64,000 nucleotides of DNA, from NCBI GenBank assembly GCA_013396995.1, contig VWZP01005252.1, positions 1,119,963 through 1,183,962 of the forward strand. The letters are read 5' to 3'. This document shows, piece after piece, positions 13,740 to 24,255 of the stretch. A program made the translations under genes and the position numbers. The notes beneath the pieces are model-generated. The model saw nothing but the letters and a program-made list of their open reading frames with translations. It did not search any database and was not told where the DNA came from. This stretch comes from Dicaeum eximium. Its lineage: Eukaryota > Chordata > Aves > Passeriformes > Dicaeidae. Position 1 is the first letter of the stretch; every line of letters starts with the position of its first letter.

Positions 13740-14115
13740 AGAATTGGAATCAAATTAAGTCTACATTCTAACTGCATTAGGTGCTGTCAAGCATAGTTTA
13801 CTCACTCTTCACAGTTCTTTCTAGAGGCTAAACAATTTTGTACCCTTTCTCTACTAATCAAAACTGATTACTCTGATAATGGAGCCCTGATGCTGAACAC
13901 TTTATGAAGGTAAATTATGCCATATCGAACAGGAAGGGGAATGGAAAAATCACCCAGAGATAAATAGGCCTAAAGATGCATGTATTGATCTCCCACTCAT
14001 TCCTTCTCCCTCTCTCAATGTCTCTATGGCTAAAGGTTCAATCAATACTTCCAGTGCTGTAATGCCATCTTTTATAATCCCATCATAATCGGCCGTAACC
14101 GTCGTGCGCCCTCGG
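13740..14115. promoter_or_regulatory. candidate conserved non-coding element with inverted CCAAT box
   Basis: This repeat-free block has no open frame. It is followed within about 110 bp by a retroviral LTR. It contains TAATGG and TAATCA cores. At 14088-14122 a CpG-containing segment runs into ATTGG, an inverted CCAAT box; CpGs are rare in the surrounding 10 kb. A regulatory element is the likeliest explanation, but this is inference from texture and not from alignment. Confidence 0.35.
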
Positions 14116-14223
14116 ATTGGCTCAAGCTGGGGCCTCCCAGAGCTGAGATTTCTGGTTCTTTCCTTCCCAGCTCAAGTATCTGAAGGGGCAGGTTAAACCT
14201 GGCCCCAGAGCTCTCTGACCCAG

Positions 14224-14863
14224 TGTCCTGGGGTGACTTTATGATGCTTGTATCCCCAAATCATCTGTTCTCTTTATGCTGGATGTTGTATTCTGTGCCT
14301 TGAAGACTGTCAGAGAGCGAGGGGGGGCAGAAGAGGCAGCACAGAGTTTGTTATCAGAGACTGCTCTCACTGCCCACACGCTGCCAGACTGTGCTGTCCA
14401 CGGGGCACGGACGGAGCAGCACGGGGCTCTGCTTCTGCTTTTTAGTTAGTGTAGGTAACTGAGACAAAGAAGCTTTCCCTGGACTGTTTTTTCTGTCCGT
14501 TTTCTCAGAGCTGCTCGAACCTGCTCTGCCCTGAGACCTGAGGAAGCACCAGGCCTGCACCCTGCGGCCTGCCAGGGCCCACTCTGGGCAGCCTTTCCCA
14601 GAGCCTGAGGGATTGATAACAGCAACCATCCACAGGAGAGACTGTTCTGAACCTGTCATCTCTTCAGAGCACAGTTTTTGTCATCGGGTATTGTTCATTT
14701 TGTTTTGTGCTGGGGAGTGCTTTGCCTGTGAAATAAACAGGGTCTTTTCCACTACTCTCTGAGGAAATCTTTTCCTGAATCGGTTGCGGGGAGGGGCCGT
14801 GTGGATTTGCTTTCTGGAGGGCCCCCTTTGGAGGTTTTCTCCCAAATTTGCCCTAACCAGGAC
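14224..14863 (+). mobile_element. endogenous retrovirus 5' LTR (class II / ERVK-like)
   Basis: The block starts TGTCCTGGGGTGAC at 14224 and ends CCAGGACA at 14863. A polyadenylation signal AATAAA lies at 14732-14737. Ten bases after the end comes TGGTGCCCAACGTGAAGC (14874-14891), one or two substitutions from the lysine-tRNA primer-binding site used by betaretrovirus-like (ERVK) elements. No gag, pol or env follows, so the provirus is truncated or rearranged. The opening sequence resembles songbird ERVK LTRs as I remember them; that part is recall, not a search. Confidence 0.7.
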
Positions 14864-14873
14864 AAAGAATCTT

Positions 14874-14950
14874 TGGTGCCCAACGTGAAGCTCGAGAGAG
14901 TGGAAAAAACTCTGTTTTGATTGTATTTTGATTGTATTTTGATTGCAGGA
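14874..14950 (+). mobile_element. retroviral primer-binding site and leader fragment
   Basis: The primer-binding site TGGTGCCCAACGTGAAGC at 14874-14891 is complementary in type to a lysine tRNA 3' end. A leader with a 12-bp unit, TTTTGATTGTAT, follows in almost three tandem copies (14915-14948). Recognisable retroviral sequence stops at about 14950, where ordinary intergenic DNA begins. Confidence 0.6.
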
Positions 14951-17900
14951 CTCCCAGGACCTGCCTGCACACCAGGCCAAGGGGAGGGCAGGGATGCTCA
15001 GCCACGAGCTGGAATGGCTGGGAAATTCAGCCAACAATCTTCCAATTCCTTCACCAAGACATGCTCAAGTACAAGCAGAACTTATGCTTGAGCACGTTGA
15101 TTTTTGATTGTGAGAGACAATACACCTTCACTCTTCTGGAGCTTCAAAACCCTTCCTGTCCCCAGAGGAAAGGATGGCTTTGCTTTACAAGGTTCAGCTG
15201 TTAACAGAACAAGCTGCTCAAGGGAAAGAAATGCTGATTTGATGCCTACCCACCATGAATTTCAATAATTCTGGACTATTCTGTCCGAGGACAAAGAACA
15301 GAACTGCTTCCCAACCCTGCCCAAGCACATTCCCAGCTCAGTGCCTCAGAGGCCCCCTCAGGGTAGATTTATCAGAGATCAGGGTGTCACAGGGAGCACA
15401 GTGCACACCTCCAGATGCCCAACATCACTGAGCTTTTAAAAATCTTGATCATTGCTCTGGACTTAGGCAACAAAATCTGGTTGAAAGAAAACACCTGAAA
15501 ACACCAAAAGAAGCACAATTGTACCTTTCTGAACGGCCAGAGGTGCAAAGGGTTGCAGTGGGGTTTTCCTCTTTTTCCCACTACGTGTTCAAACTTGCAA
15601 GGCTGGAAGACCCAACAGCAAAAGAAAAATCCCAGAACAGGTTACCAGTTTTTCTATCACATGAAGGGATGGGGAAATGGGGAGAGGAGGAAGTCAATCA
15701 TTTTCTAAACCTTTGCAAAAGTATTTCATGAACAAACAGTTATTCCATTTTATACCCTCCAAATATAATAAATTTTTATCTCCAAAGCTCTTATTTAAGA
15801 TTTTATTATGAGGCTTAGCAATCACATGTTGACTTAATTAAATTAATCTCTTTGCTGGCTGATCTGACCTTGCTATCTATGAAATGGCCAATGTCCCAGT
15901 TAAATTTTGCAAACATTTCCAATGGGAACCCTATGCATTAAACAAACAAACAAACAAACAAACAAACAAAAAACAAAACAAACAAAAAAAAACCCCAGTC
16001 TTAAACGGTCTTCTGGGTTTAGGGTCTTCAAACAGGAATTTAAGGTGCAGTTGTTTCTCCTATCACAGAAACCTGATGCATCCAGCAATTCCTTTAACCT
16101 CTCTTCCCTACAGCTGAGCTACATAAATCCCTTCTCCTGTGTCAGCTTCCTTTGTGAATTCTTCTCTTCCCCCCAAAATCCCTCCTCTGGGGGACCTGCA
16201 GTTCCTGTGCTGAAGTTATTCACAGCACAGATGCTTTTAGGGCCCTACATCATCACCACTGCAGGGATCTTACGTCCACCTTCAGCTAGCAGGTCAGAAT
16301 TTATTTCATCTTCCTTTCCTGCTTTGCTCCACAAGGGAGAGGGGCAAAAGCCAGAGCAAAGACAGGAGCCAGGGGAAGTTATCTTTCATTTTAAAACTAA
16401 CAAAAGGGTGGAGTTTTTCCCTTTCTTTCCCAGTATTCAACCACAAGAAAGGCAGGTAGAAGTGCACAAAGATAACAGTTCATGTGAACAGATAATGGTG
16501 CAAATGCTGGGATAAGTAAAATAGCCCAACAAAATAACCTAAACAGACCCTCTCTGCTGTTTCTAACTAGTTTTGGGACACTGCCCTTCCTAGACACACT
16601 AAGAGCTGGAATAAAAGGGCATTTCAGCATTGAAGAGGTCAGGCAGAACATTTAGTTCCTAACTCACCTATTTTTGAAGTGAGTGAAACAGCAAAGACTT
16701 TGCTAGAAGATAAAAATAGTAAACAAAAGGAGCTATTCTAATTTACTGTTTTTTCATTGCACAGATGCACATATCTAAGAATTATTTACTCAAAATCCAC
16801 ATACTTGTAAGAGACTAGCTGGACCTGTGTCAAATCTTTAACATTGGTATTTCCCAGCAGAGAGCAACCACTCAGGAACTTCACCCATTAAAAAGGGGGA
16901 GGTGAAAAGGCTCTCCTTATCCCTTTAATTCCAAAAAGAGAGGAGACCCAAAAATAAAATTATATCATTCCCCCTGTAGCCAACCTCACAGCCTCATTCA
17001 TCTCTTCTGGTGCCTTACCCAGGAAATTGAAACACATTTGCTCTCTTTACACCTACTTACCTCTCTCCTTTCACACTGTCCTCTCACCATTAAAATCTTT
17101 TTGAAGTGTCTTGGAGTTGGAACATTTGGACAGTTCCCAACACACGGCAGTGCCCAAACACCCTCTTATCCAGCTCTGGGGCAAGTTTTAGTTCGTGGGA
17201 TGGTCAAGGATAGCTGCAGGTTGTGCCTACACCAGCACAACAAGCTGACCTGAGCTTGTTTCAAACAGGAAACGAGAGCACCAAATCCTCCAGGCACAAC
17301 TTCAGGCATTTCAAGGTGGAGGAGGCAGGGAATAAACTTCTGTTAATTTAATTGTTAAATGAACAAATCCCCTGACCTTCCCTGTGAGAACTGACTCAGA
17401 CTTGTGCTGTAGGGGTGTTGAGGCAGATGTGCACAGGTGTCACCACAGGTGCTCAGGTGACCAGACTGACCCTTCAAGGCTTGGGCCATGACCCAAAGCT
17501 CAGGTGGCTTCTGCAGGTGTCCTGGCAGAGCTGCTGGCCCTCCCCAGCACCACAGGCTGCTTCTTTCCCTCTCTGTACAGAATCCACTCAGTTTTCAAAT
17601 AACACAGCAAGCCCCGTGCAAAAGCTGCTTTGTCTCCTTTGCACTTAACAAGACAAAGAAGATGGTTAACAAGAACTTTTGCAGATATGTTTTATTTTTA
17701 TTTTTAAGACCTTCGGAAGCCAACTCATCTGCTCTCATGGGCTTCTTGCTGATATGTCTCACTTTATTAGTGACTTTGGCCTTGAGTGTCTCAGCTGTTT
17801 GATCAATACTGCAGGGGGTCAGTGATATTTTCTCACTTTTAGTGTCTTGCTGCCTTTAACTTTGTCACCTGATGAACAGCACTACCCCTGGAACGCTTAT

Positions 17901-19678
17901 CTCGTATCGATTTTCTCCGGGCTCCTGCTGCATTTCCAGCTGTCCCACCATTTCCCTCCCTGTCACCACATGCCCATTTAATGTTAACTTATCCCCTTTC
18001 TCCTAGGCTTTTCATTCTTATGGGGTCTTTTGCCTCCCCCCCTCTCCCCGCCCAACAGCAGATTGTCAAAAAAACAATTTCCTTTTTTCACCTGACTCAT
18101 TGTTATCCTTCAGCCGTTCATTGTTTGTCAGCGGGTGCCCGTGGCTGGGCTCAGAGAGGGGCTGAGCTGAAGCAGATGTTTGCAAGCCCCCTGCCCCCAG
18201 CCACACCACCCAGCCTGGGCTGGAGGGCTCAGATTTACCATGGAAAGTTTGCCTCCCTCACCAACAGAACTTTTCCTCTCAGCTCCGTAGCTCAGAAAGC
18301 AAAACAAAATTATTTTTAATAATTAGCACTGTTTAATAATAGTACTGTCTAATACCTTTTAAATTATATAAATTTAAAGACCAAAGGTGGTTTTGGGGAA
18401 CACTGGAAAGCAGAGCCCTCCTTAGGGCAGGGAGTGTTTAATTCCACTGTACCTGGCCACAGGATGGAGAAGCCTCTCCAGCCATGCCTCTGGAAGCAGG
18501 GAACTGTTTTCAAAACTAGGAAGGTGCTGCCTGAAAAGAATCAATTCATTCCATTCTCAGTATCTGAGAAATTTACCCTCAAAGAAACACTTCTGCAAAC
18601 AGGCTCATTTCCAGAACTCTGGGCTTTCTGCCCTGTGCACTTCACATTTGCTAAGGGCAGAGTGCTGTTCACATATTAAGGTGAGACTGGGAGAATCATT
18701 TCTAGTGAGAGAACCTTAGAAACATACCTCAATTTAGAAATATCTAAAAGAAAACCAAAGGAGCTCATCTAGAATTAAAAACAACAATAAAAAAAATCAT
18801 AAGATCTAAACTGGTATTCCTGATTTTGCATTCCAACAGAAAAATGAAAAGTAAAACAAGTTTCACATGATACTTGACATGTAAAAGTTCAGTTTATGAA
18901 GGAAAAAGAAGCAATGATTTTCATAGTTCTATTTTCAATCACATAGATGGGAGTCCATTGGTTTCAGCAGAGCAGATCTAACAGCTTTCCATGTGGTTTC
19001 CCTCTTACCAGCTCTGATCTTTGGCCTTTCAAAGTCCTGGGCTCAGGGCTGGAGAGATGATGAAAGACAATTGCTTACCTTGTTCTACTTTCATTATGTC
19101 ATTGGCTTGAATTGCTCCATTTTCAGGCAAATAGTACAGTAAATCTCAGGGAAACTATTCCACTACCTGAATTAACATAGGAACTGTCCTCTGCAGTACT
19201 CAGCCCAACACTTTCCTGATTTTTACCTTTTGAAATGTATATTTTCAATGAACACATCACCCTTTAACAGTTGAGTATCCTACCACGGATTCAAATGTCC
19301 CAAATCTGGGGCACTGAGCTATGAGTGGGGTTGAATCATTTCCACATCCAAGAATTAACCAGAAGGGAGCATTTGTTTGTAGCCCACCCAGGTGAACCAT
19401 CCCTAAGGCTGAGGTGAAGGAGGAGATCACCACAACGTAGATGAAGCAGCAGGACTGCCCAGAGCCTGCAGGAGAGCCAGGGAACATTTTTTACCAGTGA
19501 AGGGTTTCACAGGAGCTTGTTTCCCCACTGGGACTGTGGGAAGGGAGTCACAGGCACGCAGCACCCTCTGCCCAGCAGGACAAGCAGAGCCCCAGGGAGG
19601 GGAAGCAGGGTGCAGTGGTGGGTGCTGCTGCCATCACCTCCCCCCAGAGCGAGGATGCTCCACAGATCCTGGCCTCCT
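14951..19678. other. intergenic DNA, no gene recognised
   Basis: No coding gene is supported. The stretch holds an (AAAC)n microsatellite at 15940-15992, listed separately. An AT-rich, repeat-free part lies at 15730-15880. The block at 17795-17965 contains TATCGAT and a few CpGs and could be constrained. An AT-rich part lies at 18300-18380. The remaining open frames appear random. Confidence 0.55.
15940..15992. repeat. (AAAC)n microsatellite
   Basis: Tandem AAAC units, about nine clean copies, run into an A-rich tail ending at about 15992. The antisense reading gives a Cys/Phe/Val-rich frame that has no meaning. Confidence 0.95.
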
Positions 19679-20130
19679 TGATGCCTTGGGAAGGCTGACC
19701 TAGGACAGAGGTTAAACAGAGTTAAAGAATAAAGTAGGGATTTATTAAAAGGCCTCAATGGATCCACCTTGGGCAGCACAAGAGCCCAGCCAGGGCTGCA
19801 CCCAAGATGAACCAAAATGGCCACAAAATGGACACCGGGCACGGGCTCTGCCACTTTTATAAGTTTTGGTCTATTTGTATATTGGAGTTAATTGTCCAAT
19901 TACAGCTTTAGGTTATCAAGTCCCATCCTTCTTGTTTTTCTCTCTTCAGCCCACATTGTTTGTGCTCTTGGGCCTGAGATCTGGATCATTTGTCCTTGGT
20001 CCCCAGCTAGAGAAGGAATTGTTTTGTCTCCCTACTCTTAGAGCTCACCATCCCCTGATACGAAGCCCAGAACTACACACTAAAGCAGCACAGAATCTGA
20101 AAAATATAAACACTAAAACCTGAGGCATCA
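19679..20130 (-). mobile_element. solo LTR of an endogenous retrovirus, minus orientation
   Basis: Both ends are clear: the plus strand starts TGATGCC (19679) and ends GGCATCA (20130), a perfect 7-bp terminal inverted repeat with TG...CA ends. Read on the minus strand it has TATAAA (19861-19856) and AATAAA (19746-19741). It aligns by eye over its full length with 44367-44820 and, more weakly, with the reverse complement of 9147-9602. No internal retroviral sequence flanks it and I see no target-site duplication. Confidence 0.85.
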
Positions 20131-20459
20131 CCGAGTTCCCTTCTACAGAAGCCACTCAGTCCCAAAGGAAGTTATGGGCAGGTCTCACCCTCTCCTTTTC
20201 TCCTCTGGTGGGTGAGAGCAGCACACACACTCAGGACTGTGGGGCAGTTTGTCCCTGTCCTGCCCATGAGAAGCTTTCAAACCCTTGGGATCTTCCTCTG
20301 AGCCATCCCAGAGGATGGAGCTGCATGGCTGAAGGCCACCTGCAGGTCCCTGTCCAACACTGAGCCCTTCCCTGAGCAGCTTTACCCCCTGCCCAGCCCT
20401 CTCAGTGCCTGCCATTAGACCCTGATTTAACATCCACGTGCTCTTTTATCCGTCTAACA

Positions 20460-21060
20460 AGTTCATTCCTTTGTCAGGTGCAGCCGCACGTGGGAGCGCT
20501 GCGCTGGGACGGACACGGCGGGATTTATTGTGCTAACAGGTTTATTCCTACAGCAGCTATCCATTGATGCAGTTCCCCTCTGGCAGCCTCCCTGTGCCCA
20601 GGGGAGGCAGGAGCCTCTGCACAGAGCGAGCCTGCATTGCCCTCCTGCGGCCAGCGCCGGCTCCCGGAGCCGCGCATTAATCATAGCAGCAGGAGTGTAA
20701 AATTCAATTTTACCTCTCCATTCATTCTGAGATGAGTTGAAGGCCGGCCTTGTACATATAAACCACACTTTACTTCATCAGAGCCCCGGTAACAAATGGA
20801 GTGTCTTCTTCGGGGAGTTTAACCATCAAAAAACACCGCGCCATTTAATTCCACGCGTGCCGAGGGTCAAAGAAGGAGCTCTTGGCATCAGCAAATGCTT
20901 CAGCCCTCAGCTGCGCAGTAAACTATGTTTTAGAGATTGTTCCTCAATACGAAATGATCAGTCCATTTATCTGCTAAAGAAGCCTGTCTCTTTGTTCGGT
21001 CTCCCAATATTTTTTCCGCTGACCTGATCTGGACAATAAACCAAAGTCATCTTAAGATAT
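20460..21060. promoter_or_regulatory. CpG-dense candidate regulatory element in the gene desert
   Basis: The block has many CpGs: around 20480-20520, again at 20640-20680, and at 20790-20870. The flanks are CpG-poor. It contains the E-box CACGTG (20487-20492), the homeodomain-like ATTAATCATA near 20676, and CCATTTAATTCC near 20842. No open frame on either strand resembles a protein. A CpG-rich block 10 kb beyond the end of the nearest gene suggests a constrained enhancer or a promoter of an unannotated transcript. Retained CpGs in an otherwise depleted region point to hypomethylation. Function is inferred. Confidence 0.4.
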
Positions 21061-24000
21061 TCACCATTCAATTTGTTACTTGGGTGCCTCTGGGCCTGGC
21101 TGGCTCTGCTGTCAGTATCCCGGGCTCCCCAGCCTTCACCACTGACCCCAGTGCCTGTGCCAGGCAGCCCTGCTCTGCACCAGCTCTGCCCAGCTCATGG
21201 GGCCAGGCTCCAGCCCAGCTTCTGCCATGTCCCAAACCCCCAGACAGGTGTTCTGCCCAGCATCCCTCTCACACCGAGCACAGCACAGCACCTGACAAGG
21301 ATTTGGGGCCCTCTGTGAAGCTGCTTTTGCACAGCTGCAGCCACAGTCTTTCCCCAGGGTGCTGTGGAGCTCATTCCCTTTTCTGAGGGGGAGCTGATCT
21401 GTGCTCAGGGGGGCCCAGGTCCCCTCTTTGCACCCTGGCCCCTCTCCTGGAGCTGGTGACCACCATAGTTGGAGTGAATGCATCTGAGCCAACATGCAGG
21501 GCAAGAATTTATACTTATCTCCTCCTACAGCTGGAATTGTAACAGTTCTGCAGCAGTGTGGTGCAGGAGCTCACCACGCTCACACTTCCTTGCACACTTG
21601 CTAGCAAAGGCCGATGAAATGGGCTGTGTCCTTCTCCCTGAAAAGGGGATGTAACTCGTGCACAGCCAAATCACTGCTGGCCATCAGCATCTCACCAGTG
21701 TCTGAGTTCTGGGCTTCCAGTTTTGGAACTGGTTTGCCTCTCTCTGTATCACTTTATGTGAGGCTTTTAGAATCTCAGTTCCACAGGAGGTTTCACAGTA
21801 CCTCGAAGAGCTGAGCTCGCACTGCCACCACCTCACTCTCACTTTTCTCTGTCTCTCTCAGGTTTCCCAGTTAGCAAACTGGGTGCACCTTATTCCCTGG
21901 CATCAGCAGTCCCTTTGCACTGCATGGGAGATCAGACACCCACACAAGGCTGTGGTGTCCACTGCAGAAGCCAGACACCCAAAATTCAGCCCTCACAGCT
22001 CCCTGACTCACACCCAGAGCCCTTTCATGCATGTAGCTGTAAATAACTAATGCAAGTTTACACTACAGTGATGAGGGATGTAATCTTTAAAGATGTTAAA
22101 AGAGTTTCCAAACCACCAAACCATCCTGGCTGCACAGACAAGACACTGCCTGGAAAAGCTGCCCCTCATAATCATTAATTTTGATTCATTTGCCATTTTT
22201 CATGGTGTGTTTGCCCCACGTTGCTCCATGAGGAGCTCCATATCATCTGTCCAGCATCACATAAGCAGCAAGATTTTAACAGCAGCCTGCTGACTGCAGC
22301 TTTCTCAATGCTTCCCACCTTGGCTGTGCCACACCAACCCTCCAGCCAAAACAACACCGGCCTGCAGAAGCAAATGAGAGATGCTGGAAGTCTCTAGAAG
22401 GACATTTTCATTTCACTGCAAAGGCCCAGTGAGTTGTTGGACTGTTGTGGGTGTGTGTGTGCAAAGCACAGCTTGGAGAGACACACCTCAACAGCTGGGC
22501 AGTGGCAGACAGCTCTATAATCCTAATTTGTGTTTTTTTCACTGAAAACTTTCATTAAAAGCATTTTTGATCTTTTTTCCCAAGGAAGATCCTAACACTT
22601 TATCCATGTTTTGAAGTTTCCCCCTGCTTCTTTCACAGTTTTTTGAACAGAGGGGAAACAAGCTTCCTTTGCAGGTCTGCATCTTTCTGCAGTGGAAAAG
22701 CACAGCGAGGAGAGGGATGAGGCAAAATACTTTCTGCCACTCAGCCAGAGAGAGTGAGGTGAAGAAAAAAGTGCAACCGAAATCAAGCACAGCATTTAAA
22801 GATCAGTCAGCAGCACTGAGAAATATCAGATGTCAGCAATCTGCTCCTTCCAGTTTTAGAAAGAAGAGTTTTCACTCAAACCATCTCAGCCAGTTTTGGC
22901 GACAAAATTCCAAACATGCAAACCCACTTGCCAAAACCATTTTTGCCTTCCAGAAAGCATCGTGTTTGTGGGTGTCAATAAATCTGACAGACACTGCAGT
23001 CTCCTACTGCTGTAGGAGATAAAATTTCACCCATATTTACACTTCAGTAAAATGAACTACGAGTGGATTTACCCAGAGAGAGACAAAGTCAACAGCAAAA
23101 TTCACATGTTCCAGTTCCCTGTTTCCAACCAAAAAGTCATTCCAGAATAAAATTCTGGAGGGAGGAGGTGAATATTCAGTGTTTATCTACTAACGTCAGT
23201 AAAAATGCACAAAGCAGCCTGCTCCTTCAAGCCTCTGGAGTCCTTGAAGGTGTTTTTCCCTGGAGAACCCACCTTGGAAAGAGCTGTGGTGGTGGCAGGC
23301 ACTGTGCCTCCCTCCGTGGCTGTGCCCTGGGCAAAGCTCTGTCAGGCTCAGCTCCACTCTCCTCTCACTGCACCTGATGCAGGAATTCTGGCAAAGCCTA
23401 AAACTCCTGTCTTGCCAGAAGTTATTGCTTGCTTAGGTACAAGGGCTGCTGGAAAGTTTCCAAACCCTAATGGGAGCTTCACTCAAATGACTGAGTAGTG
23501 GGTTCCCACATATTTCAGCCTCCCCAGCCCCTGAGATTTCCCTCTACAATACATCTTCTCTCTGTATTCTACTCCTCACTCTCACAAGACAACCCTTAAA
23601 TAGACTCAAGAGGACTTTGTGACAAAGGGACAAAAGCTAGGAGGTGTCTGTGAAAAGGTTTTGGATGGAGAGCAGCAGGAGGACATTGAGCAGACCCAGA
23701 GCAGCAGCTGCTCTTACCAACATGTACCAACCCCTGCTGCCTTCATTCCCTGTCTAATGATGAGTGCTTCCCTCACTCATCTTCACAAGCATTCCTTGTG
23801 GTACTGCACATCCTCAGGAGGCCTCAAATGAGGCTGAAACTGAGAGGTGCAATGATGAGCCACACCAGGGGCACAAATACCCACAGAGTAACCTGCACAG
23901 AGTGGGTCACACACTGCTCACCTGCTGCAAATCCTGCCCACAAAATGGGGGACATTCTGAGCAGAGCTCCATGAGGTTTGAATGGGACCATTTGCTGTTT

Positions 24001-24222
24001 ATAGAATTCACTTAAAATTAGCCTTTTCCATTTATGCTTTGGGGACAGGATGAGGAACAGAACATAACATGAGTCTTAACAGCTGCTTGGAAAATCAGTG
24101 CTAGGGGATGTGGACACCTTACAAGCATCACCATGTGGGGACTCTTGGCCAGACAAAGGGACAGAAACAGCCTGGTTCCTCTCAGCACAGCAGGAGAGAC
24201 GTGCCCTGCTGCCAACAAGAAC

Positions 24223-24255
<33 letters not shown>

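Noticed and set aside
14248..14659. Open frames on both strands at 14.3-14.6 kb
   Set aside because: They lie inside the LTR, which is non-coding.
15900..16515. 202-codon plus-strand frame with a Lys/Gln/Asn-Thr run
   Set aside because: The run is the AAAC microsatellite translated; the remainder looks random.
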